From assembly GCF_001044425.1 (NCBI RefSeq), contig NZ_LFML01000068.1:116771-180770 (forward strand): a DNA stretch of 64,000 nt. The letters run 5' to 3'. Positions 43,387-51,548 of this stretch are shown in pieces (position 1 is the first letter of the stretch; the number at the start of each line of letters is the position of its first letter). The notes below the pieces were generated by a model. It was not told the origin of the DNA. It ran no database searches and was given only the letters and a program-made list of their open reading frames with translations. A program made the translations under genes and the position numbers. This stretch comes from Streptomyces roseus. Lineage in GTDB: Bacteria > Actinomycetota > Actinomycetes > Streptomycetales > Streptomycetaceae.

Positions 43387-43421
43387 CTGCCGGGGGCACG
43401 TGGTGCCCTGGGGGCTTGGCA

Positions 43422-43471
43422 AACGGCCGGACGAGATCCACGTAAACTGGTGGGTCGGTCGTCCGGCCGTT
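43422..43471 (+). repeat. 13-bp perfect inverted repeat before the RNA methyltransferase
   Basis: AACGGCCGGACGA (43422-43434) is repeated inverted at 43459-43471 around a 24-nt centre containing TAAACT. CCCATTTTATGTTTT follows, as in an intrinsic terminator. It lies 30 bp before the next gene's ATG. It could terminate the KimA-like gene's transcript or act as an attenuator or operator for the methyltransferase. A small GGGCAC-GTG-GTGCCC hairpin at 43394-43408 precedes it. Confidence 0.7.
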
Positions 43472-43500
43472 CCCATTTTATGTTTTGGAGTCTCCCCACC

Positions 43501-44832
43501 ATGACCGAGCAGAACGAGAAGCAGTCCTTGGTCGGGGAGGAGTACGAGGTCGAGGTCGGCCCCGTCGCGCACGGCGGCCACTGCATCGCCCGGACGTCCG
43601 ACGGCCGTGTCCTCTTCGTCCGCCACACCCTGCCCGGCGAGAAGGTCATCGCGCGCGTGACGGAAGGCGAGGCGGACTCCCGCTTCCTGCGCGCCGACGC
43701 GATCACGGTCGTGGAGGCGTCCAAGGACCGGGTCGAGGCCCCGTGCCCGTACGCCGGCCCCGGCAAGTGCGGCGGCTGCGACTGGCAGCACGCCAAGCCG
43801 GGCGCCCAGCGCCGGCTCAAGGGCGAGGTCGTCGCCGAGCAGCTGCTGCGGCTCGCCGGGCTCACCCCGGAGGAGGCCGGCTGGGACGGTACGGTCATGC
43901 CGGCCGAGGGCGACAAGCTGCCCGCGGGCCAGGTCCCGCAGTGGCGCACCCGCGTCCAGTACGCCATCGACGAGACCGGCCGCGCGGGCCTACGCAAGCA
44001 CCGCTCGCACGACATCGAGCCGGTCGACCACTGCATGATCGCGGCGCCGGGCGTCAGCGAGTTGGGCATCGAGAAGCAGGACTGGCCCCAGATGGCCACG
44101 GTCGAGGCGATCGCCGCGACCGGCTCCCAGGACCGCCAGGTCGTCCTCACCCCGCGCCCGGGCGGCCGCCTCCCGCTCGTGGAGCTCGACAAGCCGGTCT
44201 CGGTCCTGCGGGTCGAGGAGAAGGACGGCGGGGTCCACCGGGTCCACGGCCGCCCCTTCGTCCGGGAGCGCGCGGACGGCCGTACGTACCGCGTCGGCAT
44301 GGGCGGCTTCTGGCAGGTCCACCCGCAGGCCGCCGACACCCTGATCAAGGCCGTCATGCAGGGCCTGATGCCGCGCAAGGGCGAGATGGCCCTCGACCTC
44401 TACTGCGGCGTGGGCATCTTCGCGGGGGCCCTCGCCGAACGCCTGGGCGAGACGGGCGCGGTGCTCGGCATCGAGTCGACGAAGCGCGCGGTCGAGGACG
44501 CCAGGCACAACCTGGCGGACTTCCCCCGGGTCCGCATCGAGCAGGGCAAGGTGGAGTCGGTCCTCCCGAAGACCGGGATCACCGAGTGCGACCTGGTCGT
44601 CCTGGACCCCCCGCGGGCGGGCGCGGGCAAGCAGACGGTCCGCCATGTGGCGGGCCTGAACGCCCGCCGCATCGCGTACGTGGCCTGCGACCCGGCGGCC
44701 CTGGCCCGCGACCTGGCGTACTTCAAGGAAGCCGGCTACAAGCCCCGCACCCTCCGCGCCTTCGACCTCTTCCCGATGACCCACCACGTGGAGTGCGTGG
44801 CGATCCTGGAGCCGATCCGCGAAGACGCCTGA
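43501..44832 (+). CDS. TRAM-domain 23S rRNA/tRNA (uracil-5-)-methyltransferase
   Basis: 443-residue RlmD/TrmA-family enzyme. A TRAM RNA-binding domain (about 8-72) is followed by [4Fe-4S] cysteines Cys82, Cys90, Cys93 and one near 178 (DHCMIAAP). The SAM-binding Rossmann domain includes LYCGVGIFAGALAERLG, and the catalytic motifs are VVLDPPRAG and YVACDPAALARD with the nucleophilic Cys. It methylates uridine C5 in RNA; the exact site cannot be told from sequence. ATG 43501 has GGAG about 10 nt upstream. Last core gene before the accessory island. Confidence 0.92.
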   Translation: MTEQNEKQSLVGEEYEVEVGPVAHGGHCIARTSDGRVLFVRHTLPGEKVIARVTEGEADSRFLRADAITVVEASKDRVEAPCPYAGPGKCGGCDWQHAKPGAQRRLKGEVVAEQLLRLAGLTPEEAGWDGTVMPAEGDKLPAGQVPQWRTRVQYAIDETGRAGLRKHRSHDIEPVDHCMIAAPGVSELGIEKQDWPQMATVEAIAATGSQDRQVVLTPRPGGRLPLVELDKPVSVLRVEEKDGGVHRVHGRPFVRERADGRTYRVGMGGFWQVHPQAADTLIKAVMQGLMPRKGEMALDLYCGVGIFAGALAERLGETGAVLGIESTKRAVEDARHNLADFPRVRIEQGKVESVLPKTGITECDLVVLDPPRAGAGKQTVRHVAGLNARRIAYVACDPAALARDLAYFKEAGYKPRTLRAFDLFPMTHHVECVAILEPIREDA

Positions 44833-44879
44833 CCGGGGTCTTCTGCAGACGCGTCGGCCTCGTCGTGTCCGCAGAAGGC

Positions 44880-45320
44880 TTATGAGGAGGACCCGGTGTG
44901 GAAGCGCACCGGGCCTTCCAGGCTGCTGCGTGCTCCGTCGAAATCGGCGAGGTGCGCCGAGTCGGTTGCCGCCGCGAGTCTGTGGGGCAATCGGCTGAGA
45001 ACTTGTGGCCGCGCACCGCCCGGGGGTCGACGTCGGGCGACACCAAAGCCGCACCTCCGTTAACGTGGTCGGCGATCGACGGCAGCGTCGCTGCGTGTCG
45101 AGTTCGCGCGGTAGCCGGCCCACGTCCACCAGCGCACATCCCTGCCCAGACGAGTGATCAGGGACGCGCCAGGGTGCGCCACGTCCGGCGCATCCGCCTC
45201 TCGCCATTCGGCGAGGCATGCGTCCGCACGCCGGGTCAGAGAGACCGGGGGCTGTGCTTTCAGCTCGGTCGTGCAGGCGCCGCCGGGGGTGATGACGAGG
45301 AGAGCGATCTCGCGGACGTG
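44880..45320 (-). pseudogene. Decayed C-terminus of a DEAD/DEAH-box helicase
   Basis: Three minus-strand frames in series give a recognisable helicase tail. Around 45320-45090 reads REIALLVITPGG then HPGASLITRLGRDVRWWTWA and GYRAN. After a shift near 45090, ATLPSIADHV continues. After another near 44960, LPHRLAAATDSAHLADFDGA and EGPVRFH run to a stop at 44880-44882. The WWTWAGYRAN and LAAAT/HLADFDGA blocks are, from memory, typical of Lhr-like helicase C-termini in Streptomyces. No helicase motifs I-VI are present, so only a broken remnant remains. The stretch 45320-45526 shows no intact gene, though one minus frame (45340-45470) might be further remnant. Confidence 0.55.
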
Positions 45321-45526
45321 TCCTGTTCGCGGTGAGGGCGAAGCAACCAGGCACGCCACGGATCCGGGAGCTTCTCCCGGATGGGCTCCAAACCGCGGTG
45401 TTCGTGATCGTATTTGGACTCGGTGTAGCCACGTGTGATCCGGCCATGATGGCCATGGTTTCGGCCGACGGCCGTGGCGGCGTACCTGGACGTCGCGACG
45501 TTCCTTAAGATCACCGGAACCGAAAT

Positions 45527-45572
45527 GCGGCCCGACGGGCTTCCGACGAGGACATGCCCCCACCCGCACGAG
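45527..45572 (+). promoter_or_regulatory. Conserved non-coding upstream block, copy 1
   Basis: Two blocks, 45527-45545 and 45550-45572, match the inverted copies at 50048-50066 and 50003-50025 with one mismatch each. The frames read through the blocks differ between copies, so the conservation is not coding. A shared CCTGGGGG follows at 45583-45590 and would serve as the ribosome site for GTG 45600. Confidence 0.7.
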
Positions 45573-45599
45573 TCACTCGTGCCCTGGGGGAACCACCAC

Positions 45600-47729
45600 G
45601 TGTCCATGCTTTTGCTGAAGTTGTCGGCACAAGATCTGCTCACGCTGAACGCTCGCCGCCGTATGGTCCCGCACCTTGCCGCCCGATGGCGGCATTTCCG
45701 GGGAGCCGACGCTTCGCTGTCCGAGCGGTCCGCATGGGCGGAGAGCCTGGTGAGCCTTGCGAACGACCTCGTTGCGGCAGGGCGCGGGAACGTGGAGATG
45801 ATCGTCGAATGCGCCGCGACGATCGACGAGGGTGACCGGCCCGGTGATCCCCGGCTCATCGACGTCGTCCTGGTGGGCCGGCATCCGGAGCGGAGCGGGC
45901 CGTCCGTGCAGTTGGTCGAGTTGAAGCGCTGGTCGATGGTGACGCGGGTGGAACGGGCCACCGCGGAGCTTGTCCACGTGACGGGAATGGGCGAGAAGAA
46001 GCACCCGGCTCTTCAATTGCGCGAGTACTACAGGGCGTTCACGAGCGAACGCGGACCCTTCGGGAACGTCGACTTCGCGTGCGGTGGTTTCGCCTACCTG
46101 CACAACGCCACGGAGGATTCGGTGCGCCCCCTGATCGACGTGGATGCACCGGTGGGCGCCTACGCACATGTCTACACGCGTGACCGGCGGGAGCAGTTGC
46201 TGTCCGCCCTCCGCCGGCACTTCGCGGAAGACGGTGCCATGTCCCAAGCGGAGACCATGCTGCAGAGGATGGGGCTGCGTAACACGCCCCTGCTCGACGC
46301 GATGATCGAGTCCCGCGGAGACGACACCGTATTCACCCTGCGGGGAGCGCAGAAAGAGGTCGCTGATCAAGTCCTGGAGGCTGCCGCGAAGGTACTCCCG
46401 GATCCCGAACGTCCTGCCCTCGTCCCGGACGAACGGCGCGTGGTCTTCCTGGTGACCGGTGGAGCCGGTACGGGCAAGAGCGCGATCGGCCTCCAGATCA
46501 AAGCGGAACTGGAGGCGCAGGGGCGGACGGTCAAGTACGCCAGCGGTAGCAGGGCCTTCAACGGAGCACTTCAGGAGCACGTCGGTTACGGAGACCGGGA
46601 GTTCAGGGAGTCCTTCACCTACTTCAGTAGCTTCGTCACTCCGCCGGACCCGCCGCTGGACGTGTTGATCTGCGATGAGGCGCACCGTCTGCGCGATCGG
46701 TCCACGAACCGGTTCTGGAAGCCGGAGGACTGGGGCACCGGCCCGCAGGTCGACGAGCTTCTGGCGGCTGCCCGGCTCACCGTCTTCTTCCTCGACGAGG
46801 GCCAGTCGGTCCGGCCGAACGAGGTCGGCACCGCAGCCCTCATCGAGGACGCGGCCAGGAGGCACGACGCCCGACTCGTCCCGAGCAATCTCCGGGAGCA
46901 GTTCCGGTGTGGCGGCAGCGACGAGTACATCCGGTGGGTACGGGCGATGCTCGGAGTCTCTGGCGAGCCCGTCGAGCAGTGGCGGCCGGACGGGCTGATG
47001 CACATCGAAGTGGCGGACACTCCCGAGGAGCTCGAACGGATCATCCGTACCGAAGCGCTGGCGGGCGCGTCCGGACGGATCGTCGCGGGCTACTGCTGGC
47101 CCTGGACGAAACCGCTCGGCAAAGAACGCCGACTCGAGGCCGATGTACGGATCGGTGACTGGCACCGTCCGTGGAACGCCGACAGTGACAGCTATTGCGC
47201 CGGAGGTCAGGCGCCTCCGGCGAAGACCTGGTCCGTCGATGCGAACGGGCTCGGACAGATCGGCTGCGTGTACACGGCGCAAGGTCTCGAATGGGACTGG
47301 TGCGGGGTGATCATGGGCGAGGACATGGTGCGCCGTGGAGACAAGTGGGTCTTTCGCCGGGGCAAAGAGTGCAAGGAAGAGGGCTCGAAGATCAAGCGGG
47401 TGGGTCTGCCCGGCTCGTTCGACCCCAAGGTGCGACCGGGCAGCGTTGACGAGGAGGAATTCGGCCGACTGATCCGCCACGCCTACCACGTGCTGATGAC
47501 CAGGGCCAGCCGCGCAACGGTCCTCTACTCCACCGATGCCGAGACGCGTGCCTACCTCAAGGAACTCGTCGGTGAAGTCGAGATCCACGACTTGCGTCCC
47601 ACCTGGGCGAACCTGCCACCGGAGGCCCGCAAGCCGCATCTTCCGAGGCCGCGCCGAGGAGCGGGCGGTCGAAGCAAGCGGAAGCGGAAGGCGAAGGAGA
47701 CGAAGGGCCCGGACCTGAAGCTGTTCTGA
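45600..47729 (+). CDS. PD-(D/E)xK nuclease - DUF2075 (Schlafen-type) helicase/ATPase, paralogue A
   Basis: 709 residues. The N-terminal nuclease-like domain has Asp88 (LIDVVLVG) and VELKRW with Glu107 and Lys109. Residues about 270-690 are a DUF2075-type P-loop helicase: Walker A GGAGTGKSAI near 286, Walker B LICDEAHRLRD near 357, QFRCGGSDEYIRW near 440 and CVYTAQGLEWDW near 556. The tail is Lys/Arg-rich. GTG 45600 is preferred because upstream DNA is conserved with the paralogue out of frame; an open frame extends to 45474, with GTG 45579 possible. A hairpin at 47749-47777 follows. Nucleic-acid cleavage coupled to ATP use is inferred; a phage-defence role is a hypothesis. Confidence 0.82.
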   Translation: MSMLLLKLSAQDLLTLNARRRMVPHLAARWRHFRGADASLSERSAWAESLVSLANDLVAAGRGNVEMIVECAATIDEGDRPGDPRLIDVVLVGRHPERSGPSVQLVELKRWSMVTRVERATAELVHVTGMGEKKHPALQLREYYRAFTSERGPFGNVDFACGGFAYLHNATEDSVRPLIDVDAPVGAYAHVYTRDRREQLLSALRRHFAEDGAMSQAETMLQRMGLRNTPLLDAMIESRGDDTVFTLRGAQKEVADQVLEAAAKVLPDPERPALVPDERRVVFLVTGGAGTGKSAIGLQIKAELEAQGRTVKYASGSRAFNGALQEHVGYGDREFRESFTYFSSFVTPPDPPLDVLICDEAHRLRDRSTNRFWKPEDWGTGPQVDELLAAARLTVFFLDEGQSVRPNEVGTAALIEDAARRHDARLVPSNLREQFRCGGSDEYIRWVRAMLGVSGEPVEQWRPDGLMHIEVADTPEELERIIRTEALAGASGRIVAGYCWPWTKPLGKERRLEADVRIGDWHRPWNADSDSYCAGGQAPPAKTWSVDANGLGQIGCVYTAQGLEWDWCGVIMGEDMVRRGDKWVFRRGKECKEEGSKIKRVGLPGSFDPKVRPGSVDEEEFGRLIRHAYHVLMTRASRATVLYSTDAETRAYLKELVGEVEIHDLRPTWANLPPEARKPHLPRPRRGAGGRSKRKRKAKETKGPDLKLF

Positions 47730-47748
47730 CGCACAACGCCGAGGAAGT

Positions 47749-47777
47749 GGGTGGCGGGCTCTCCGGGCCCGTCACCC
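47749..47777. terminator. Terminator between paralogue A and the 42-aa gene
   Basis: 11-bp stem GGGTGGCGGGC/GCCCGTCACCC (one G-U pair) with a 7-nt loop, 19 bp after the paralogue A stop. Confidence 0.7.
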
Positions 47778-47784
47778 GCCTGCG

Positions 47785-47913
47785 TCAGAAGAGCAGGCTC
47801 GCAACCGCGGCCAGAGCCGCCACCAGAAGGTTGGAGACGACTCCCGCAGCGATGTCGATCAGGATCTCGCGGATCCGCTCACGACGCGCAGACTTGTACT
47901 CGACCGAGGTCAT
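47785..47913 (-). CDS. 42-aa predicted single-TM protein
   Basis: MTSVEYKSARRERIREILID is a strongly basic/charged half, followed by a hydrophobic helix AAGVVSNLLVAALAAVASLL and the terminal Phe. GGAG 5 nt before ATG 47913 and low-bias but plausible codons support translation. It lies between two convergent nuclease-helicase genes, 189 bp downstream of paralogue B on the same strand, so it could be read from B's transcript. Size and topology match type I-toxin-like or membrane-effector peptides, but that is speculation; a remnant of a longer membrane protein is the alternative. No homologue is recognised. Confidence 0.55.
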   Translation of the reverse strand: MTSVEYKSARRERIREILIDIAAGVVSNLLVAALAAVASLLF

Positions 47914-48102
47914 GGCCACTCCAGAGCAGTGAGATGCGGAATGGCAGGGGGACGCCCTACCGGGTATCCACGCCCACGTCAGGTGTCGCCACCTGACGGG
48001 CACAACCATTCAGCATTCGCCACCTGTTGGAGCCGGCCCATGCACCACCGCCTCGTACCCTCCGGGAAGGTGCGCAGCCCAATGATGTTAACCCCTTCGG
48101 GA

Positions 48103-49974
48103 TCATCGGGCTGTGGGAATCAGTGAGCGAAGCTTCGCGCGGGTCTCGGCGTCCGTCGAGTAGACGACCGTTCCGATCATGCCGCGGGTCAGGAGCACCT
48201 TATAGGTGTTGCGGATGAGGCGGTCGACATCATCATCCGGTGTCGCCTTGGTGAAGGAAGGGTCCTTCGAGGCGGTACGGTCGGCCACCCAGCGGTCGGT
48301 CCGCCAGACCAGGTCGGGGCCTATGATCACGCCCGACCAGTCGTACTCGAAGCCCTGGGCGGTGTAGACGCAGCCGACCTGGCCGAACCCCGCGGGTTCG
48401 GTCGCCCAGAGCGGAGCCGGCGGTGCGCCCAGAAAGGATCGGTCGCCGTACAGGTTCCACGGCCTCGACCAATTGCCGATGACCACGTCCGGGGGGAGTG
48501 ACGTCATCGACGGAGTGATCTTCGTGGTCCACTTCCAGCAGTAGCCGGCGGAGAGCCGGGCGCCGTACCCAAGCGCACGTTTGCCGCCGAGGAACTCCTC
48601 CAGCTCCTGCGGGCTGTCCACTGTCAGCAGCTCCAGCTTGCCGTCGGGCTCCCATTCGATCGGTCCCTCGCCCTCCAGGCCCAGGAGACCGGTCACCCAA
48701 CGCAAGTAGGCGTCGCTGCCTCCACACCGGAACTGGCTGTCCAGCTTCACCAGCGTGAAGTCCACTCCTTGTTCGGCCGCAGCCTGGCTGATCTGCTCGA
48801 CCGTTCCCATCTCGCCGGGACGCACCACCTGGTGCTGGTCGAGGAGGAAAACCGGTACCCGTGCCGCGTCGATAAGCTCCGCCACCTGGGGGCGTCCCGT
48901 GCGCAGGGAGGCCTTCGTGTAGCGGTTGGCGGAGGTCTTGCGGAGCCGGTGTGCCTCGTCGCACACGAGCACCTCGATGCCGTTGGGCTCGGCCTCCATG
49001 AAGCTGTTGAAGTAACGGAACAGGCGCTGGACCTCGGGCTTGCGGGTGCCCGCAACCTTGCGCATGGTCTTCGTGAACGATTGCGATCCGGTGGCGTGGA
49101 GGGCCGATACTCCGCGCCGGTACAGGTCGCCGAGTACGGACAGGGCGATCACGCTCTTGCCCGATCCGGGGCCGCCGGTCACGACGACCACCTGCTTGCG
49201 GTTGGAGCGGTGCGCCCTGCGCACCGCCGCCATCACCGTCTCGTAGGCGACCCGCTGTTCGTCCAGCAGGACGAACTGCTCCCGGTCGCGGACCTCGTTG
49301 GCGGCCACGGTCATCAGCTGTTTGGACGGCCGCACCCTGGCCTGCAGGAGATCGTCGGCGGCGGCTGCGCCAGGCTTTGCGGCCAGCTTCGAACGCAGGA
49401 AATCGAGGAACGCACCGCGCTGATCAGCGGTGAACATGCGGCCGCGGCGGTCCTCCTCGACTTCGCGCAGCCCGGAGACCCTGACCTCGGCTGCGTTGTG
49501 GAGGAAAGCCACTCCGGCGACGGAGTCGGGGCTCTGTTCGAGGGCCCCGTTGAACGAGACCAGGTAGTCGCAGTAGCCCCGTACCTGTTCGATGGGGTTC
49601 AGTACGGGCTCGCGGTAGGAGGGCACGCTGCACCGCAGCGGATCGTCGTCCACAGGCTGGGCCTCGGTCCACTGCTTGAGTTCCACGACGACGTACGATG
49701 GTTCGCCGGAAACCGGATGCACACCGGCCAGTACCACGTCCGCGCGCTTGCTCGTCAGCGGCAGCCCGTACTCCAGCAGCATCTCGACCTCACCGAGACC
49801 CGCTTCCACCAGAGCGTGGGTGAGGGCGGGAATGCTGCGCTCCCAGGAGCGAACCTCCGCAGCGTGCGGCTTGTGGCCGTGCCGGTGAAGGAAGTTCTCG
49901 CTGAGTAGCTCCGCCAGCCGGCTCTCAAGGCGAGTGCGGTTGGCCAAGGACGCGGCGGACTCACGGAACAGCAA
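48103..49974 (-). CDS. PD-(D/E)xK nuclease - DUF2075 (Schlafen-type) helicase/ATPase, paralogue B
   Basis: 623 residues, same architecture as paralogue A. The nuclease motif is RADVVLAG with VVVELKQW near 95. Walker A GGPGSGKSVI is near 268, and VCDEAHRLRKTSANRY, QFRCGGSDAYLRWV and CVYTAQGFEYDWSGVI follow. It lacks A's basic C-terminal tail. The TTG at 49974 follows the conserved GGGGG by 7 nt; GTG 49995 is the other candidate and the first in-frame start after a stop. Convergent with A, with the 42-aa gene between. Shared motifs show clear homology, but the proteins have diverged far more than their upstream DNA. Confidence 0.82.
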   Translation of the reverse strand: MLFRESAASLANRTRLESRLAELLSENFLHRHGHKPHAAEVRSWERSIPALTHALVEAGLGEVEMLLEYGLPLTSKRADVVLAGVHPVSGEPSYVVVELKQWTEAQPVDDDPLRCSVPSYREPVLNPIEQVRGYCDYLVSFNGALEQSPDSVAGVAFLHNAAEVRVSGLREVEEDRRGRMFTADQRGAFLDFLRSKLAAKPGAAAADDLLQARVRPSKQLMTVAANEVRDREQFVLLDEQRVAYETVMAAVRRAHRSNRKQVVVVTGGPGSGKSVIALSVLGDLYRRGVSALHATGSQSFTKTMRKVAGTRKPEVQRLFRYFNSFMEAEPNGIEVLVCDEAHRLRKTSANRYTKASLRTGRPQVAELIDAARVPVFLLDQHQVVRPGEMGTVEQISQAAAEQGVDFTLVKLDSQFRCGGSDAYLRWVTGLLGLEGEGPIEWEPDGKLELLTVDSPQELEEFLGGKRALGYGARLSAGYCWKWTTKITPSMTSLPPDVVIGNWSRPWNLYGDRSFLGAPPAPLWATEPAGFGQVGCVYTAQGFEYDWSGVIIGPDLVWRTDRWVADRTASKDPSFTKATPDDDVDRLIRNTYKVLLTRGMIGTVVYSTDAETRAKLRSLIPTAR

Positions 49975-50002
49975 GAAATCGCCCCCAGGCAGCACGGAGT
50001 AG

Positions 50003-50066
50003 CTCGTGCGGGTGGGGGCGTGTCCTTCGGTGCCACGTGAAGTGGAGCGGAAGCCCGGCGGGCCGC
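50003..50066 (-). promoter_or_regulatory. Conserved non-coding upstream block, copy 2 (inverted)
   Basis: Blocks 50003-50025 (22/23 match) and 50048-50066 (18/19 match) correspond to copy 1 before paralogue A. The spacer between the blocks is 22 bp here and 4 bp in copy 1. The pair forms a long-range inverted repeat enclosing the two-gene module. The rest of 49996-50305 shows no other gene. Confidence 0.7.
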
Positions 50067-50305
50067 TGAGATTGTCTTCGTCATCCTATGGCAGTGCGTG
50101 GATCATGCAGTCAGGCGGCGAATCACGATCCGAGGCTAGGGGGCGTCGGGACCGTTCGCTGAACGTGCCGGGCGCAACAGCGGTACAGCCGTTTCTCCGG
50201 AAGCTCGAATGATGGCCGAAAGGGCACCCTTTCCTCGTTCGTCGCGAATGCTCACCCTGGTGCCGGAGGGGTAGCTCGCGGGCAGCGCCAAAGGGGGAAG
50301 CCGCC

Positions 50306-51344
50306 ATGACCGGGCCGCTGTACGTTCCTGTCCTACCGACCCGGCCGCATGCGGTCGCCGCCTACTCTCGACTCCAGCCGGCCGCCCAGAATGCACTGGC
50401 GCCCGTTTGAAACCTGCCGCCGCGCCCAGGACTGTCGCCGGCGGAGCTCGCCGCGCAGGTCCGTAGGGGATCTGGCCGCGGTGTCCAGGGTCCAGCGATA
50501 CCGTCCTGCGTGGCTGGATGCCCCCTTCGCCGGCACGGAGGAGTTGCCCGTACTCGCAAAGCTGTTGCCCGAAGCTGGCTCCTTCGGGCCGTTGCGCCCG
50601 GTGACCGGGCCGGGAAGGCCCGAGGCACAGCAGGCCGTGGCACTGGAGACGGCCCGGGCGGCCGGTGACGGGCTGGGGGTACGCGTTCGGGTTCTGGGGG
50701 AGTGGGACAGCCGTACCAGCGACGATGTTCGCCACCTGCTCCAGCGGTCCGACCCGGTAGTCCGGGTGGATCTCCTCTTGGACCTGGGCGCCGTTCGCGC
50801 CGACAGGCCCGACGCGGGCAAAGAGGCACTGCGCGCCTTGGATTCTCTCGTCCCGCTCGCTCCCTGGCGAACTGCCGCTGTCCTCGGCGGCGGATTCCCC
50901 CACGTCTCAGCCGACATGCTGGACCACGGATTGTGCGAAGTGCCCCGAACGGATTGGCGCATATGGCACGAGATAGGTGTCAGCGGTCGTTCGTACCGCG
51001 AACTGCTCAGCTACCGTGACTACGGGATCCAGCCCGCCGAAGCCATCAGCCGGGCCCCTCGCTCAGGTGGTGGACCGTCCTGGGGCTTCTTGCGCTACAC
51101 GCTCGACGGGAGCTTCGTGCTCGGCAGGATGCTTGCCTCGGGCAACACCCGGACCGCGCGCAACCGTGCAATCGCCCATGAGTACCTCGCACATCCGGGC
51201 TTCCGGGGCGCGGCTGCCAGCGGCGGCGAGAGCTGGTTGCGTGACTGCGCGCAGGGTCTCGGCCGAGGGGGAACGGGGAACTTCAGTACCTGGCTGCGGG
51301 TCGGGAACTTACAGCACATGACCTATGCCGTGAGGCAGCTGTGA
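50306..51344 (+). pseudogene. T4 beta-protein family gene, broken by a stop and a frameshift
   Basis: ATG 50306 with an AAGGGGGAAG ribosome site reads MTGPLYVPVLPTRPHAV and continues to an in-frame TGA at 50408-50410 where a Trp codon (TGG) would be expected. The same frame continues NLPPRPGLSPAELAAQVR, then a 4-G run at 50466-50469 shifts the frame. Removing one G restores RRDLAAVSRVQRYRPAWLDA and an open frame to 51344 ending WLRVGNLQHMTYAVRQL. Length, start and end fit the beta-protein family (PF14350), found in phages and bacterial defence-type loci. Two independent lesions indicate inactivation unless one is a sequencing error. 51345-51548 shows no gene. Confidence 0.75.
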
Positions 51345-51548
51345 CTGCATGGATCCCCGCCGACGTGCAGGACCGATCCGCTCCCGGCGGCCCCCGTGGG
51401 TGCGGCCGAGGAGCATCAACAGACCGCGCAGCATGGCGGAGATCGGGGGATGTGCTCCGAGGATGGCTCTGCGCATTGGCGGCGCCATGACCGGAGAGCG
51501 CGGCCGTCTCTCCCCCCGCCCGCGGACCGTGGCCCGGGTCGTGCGGAG

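Noticed and set aside
41305..43791. An 828-codon open frame opposite the KimA-type gene
   Set aside because: Antisense shadow of a membrane-protein gene; composition (Asp/Gly/His) is typical of reversed GC-rich codons.
45060..45569. A 169-codon minus-strand ORF as an intact gene
   Set aside because: Only its C-terminal half resembles a helicase, the match continues in two other frames, and its start lies inside the conserved upstream block of the nuclease-helicase; treated as part of a pseudogene.
45550..50025. The inverted 23-bp blocks as terminal repeats of a transposon
   Set aside because: There is no transposase or recombinase between them, no target-site duplication was noticed, and their position just upstream of each start fits regulatory DNA better. 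Not fully excluded.
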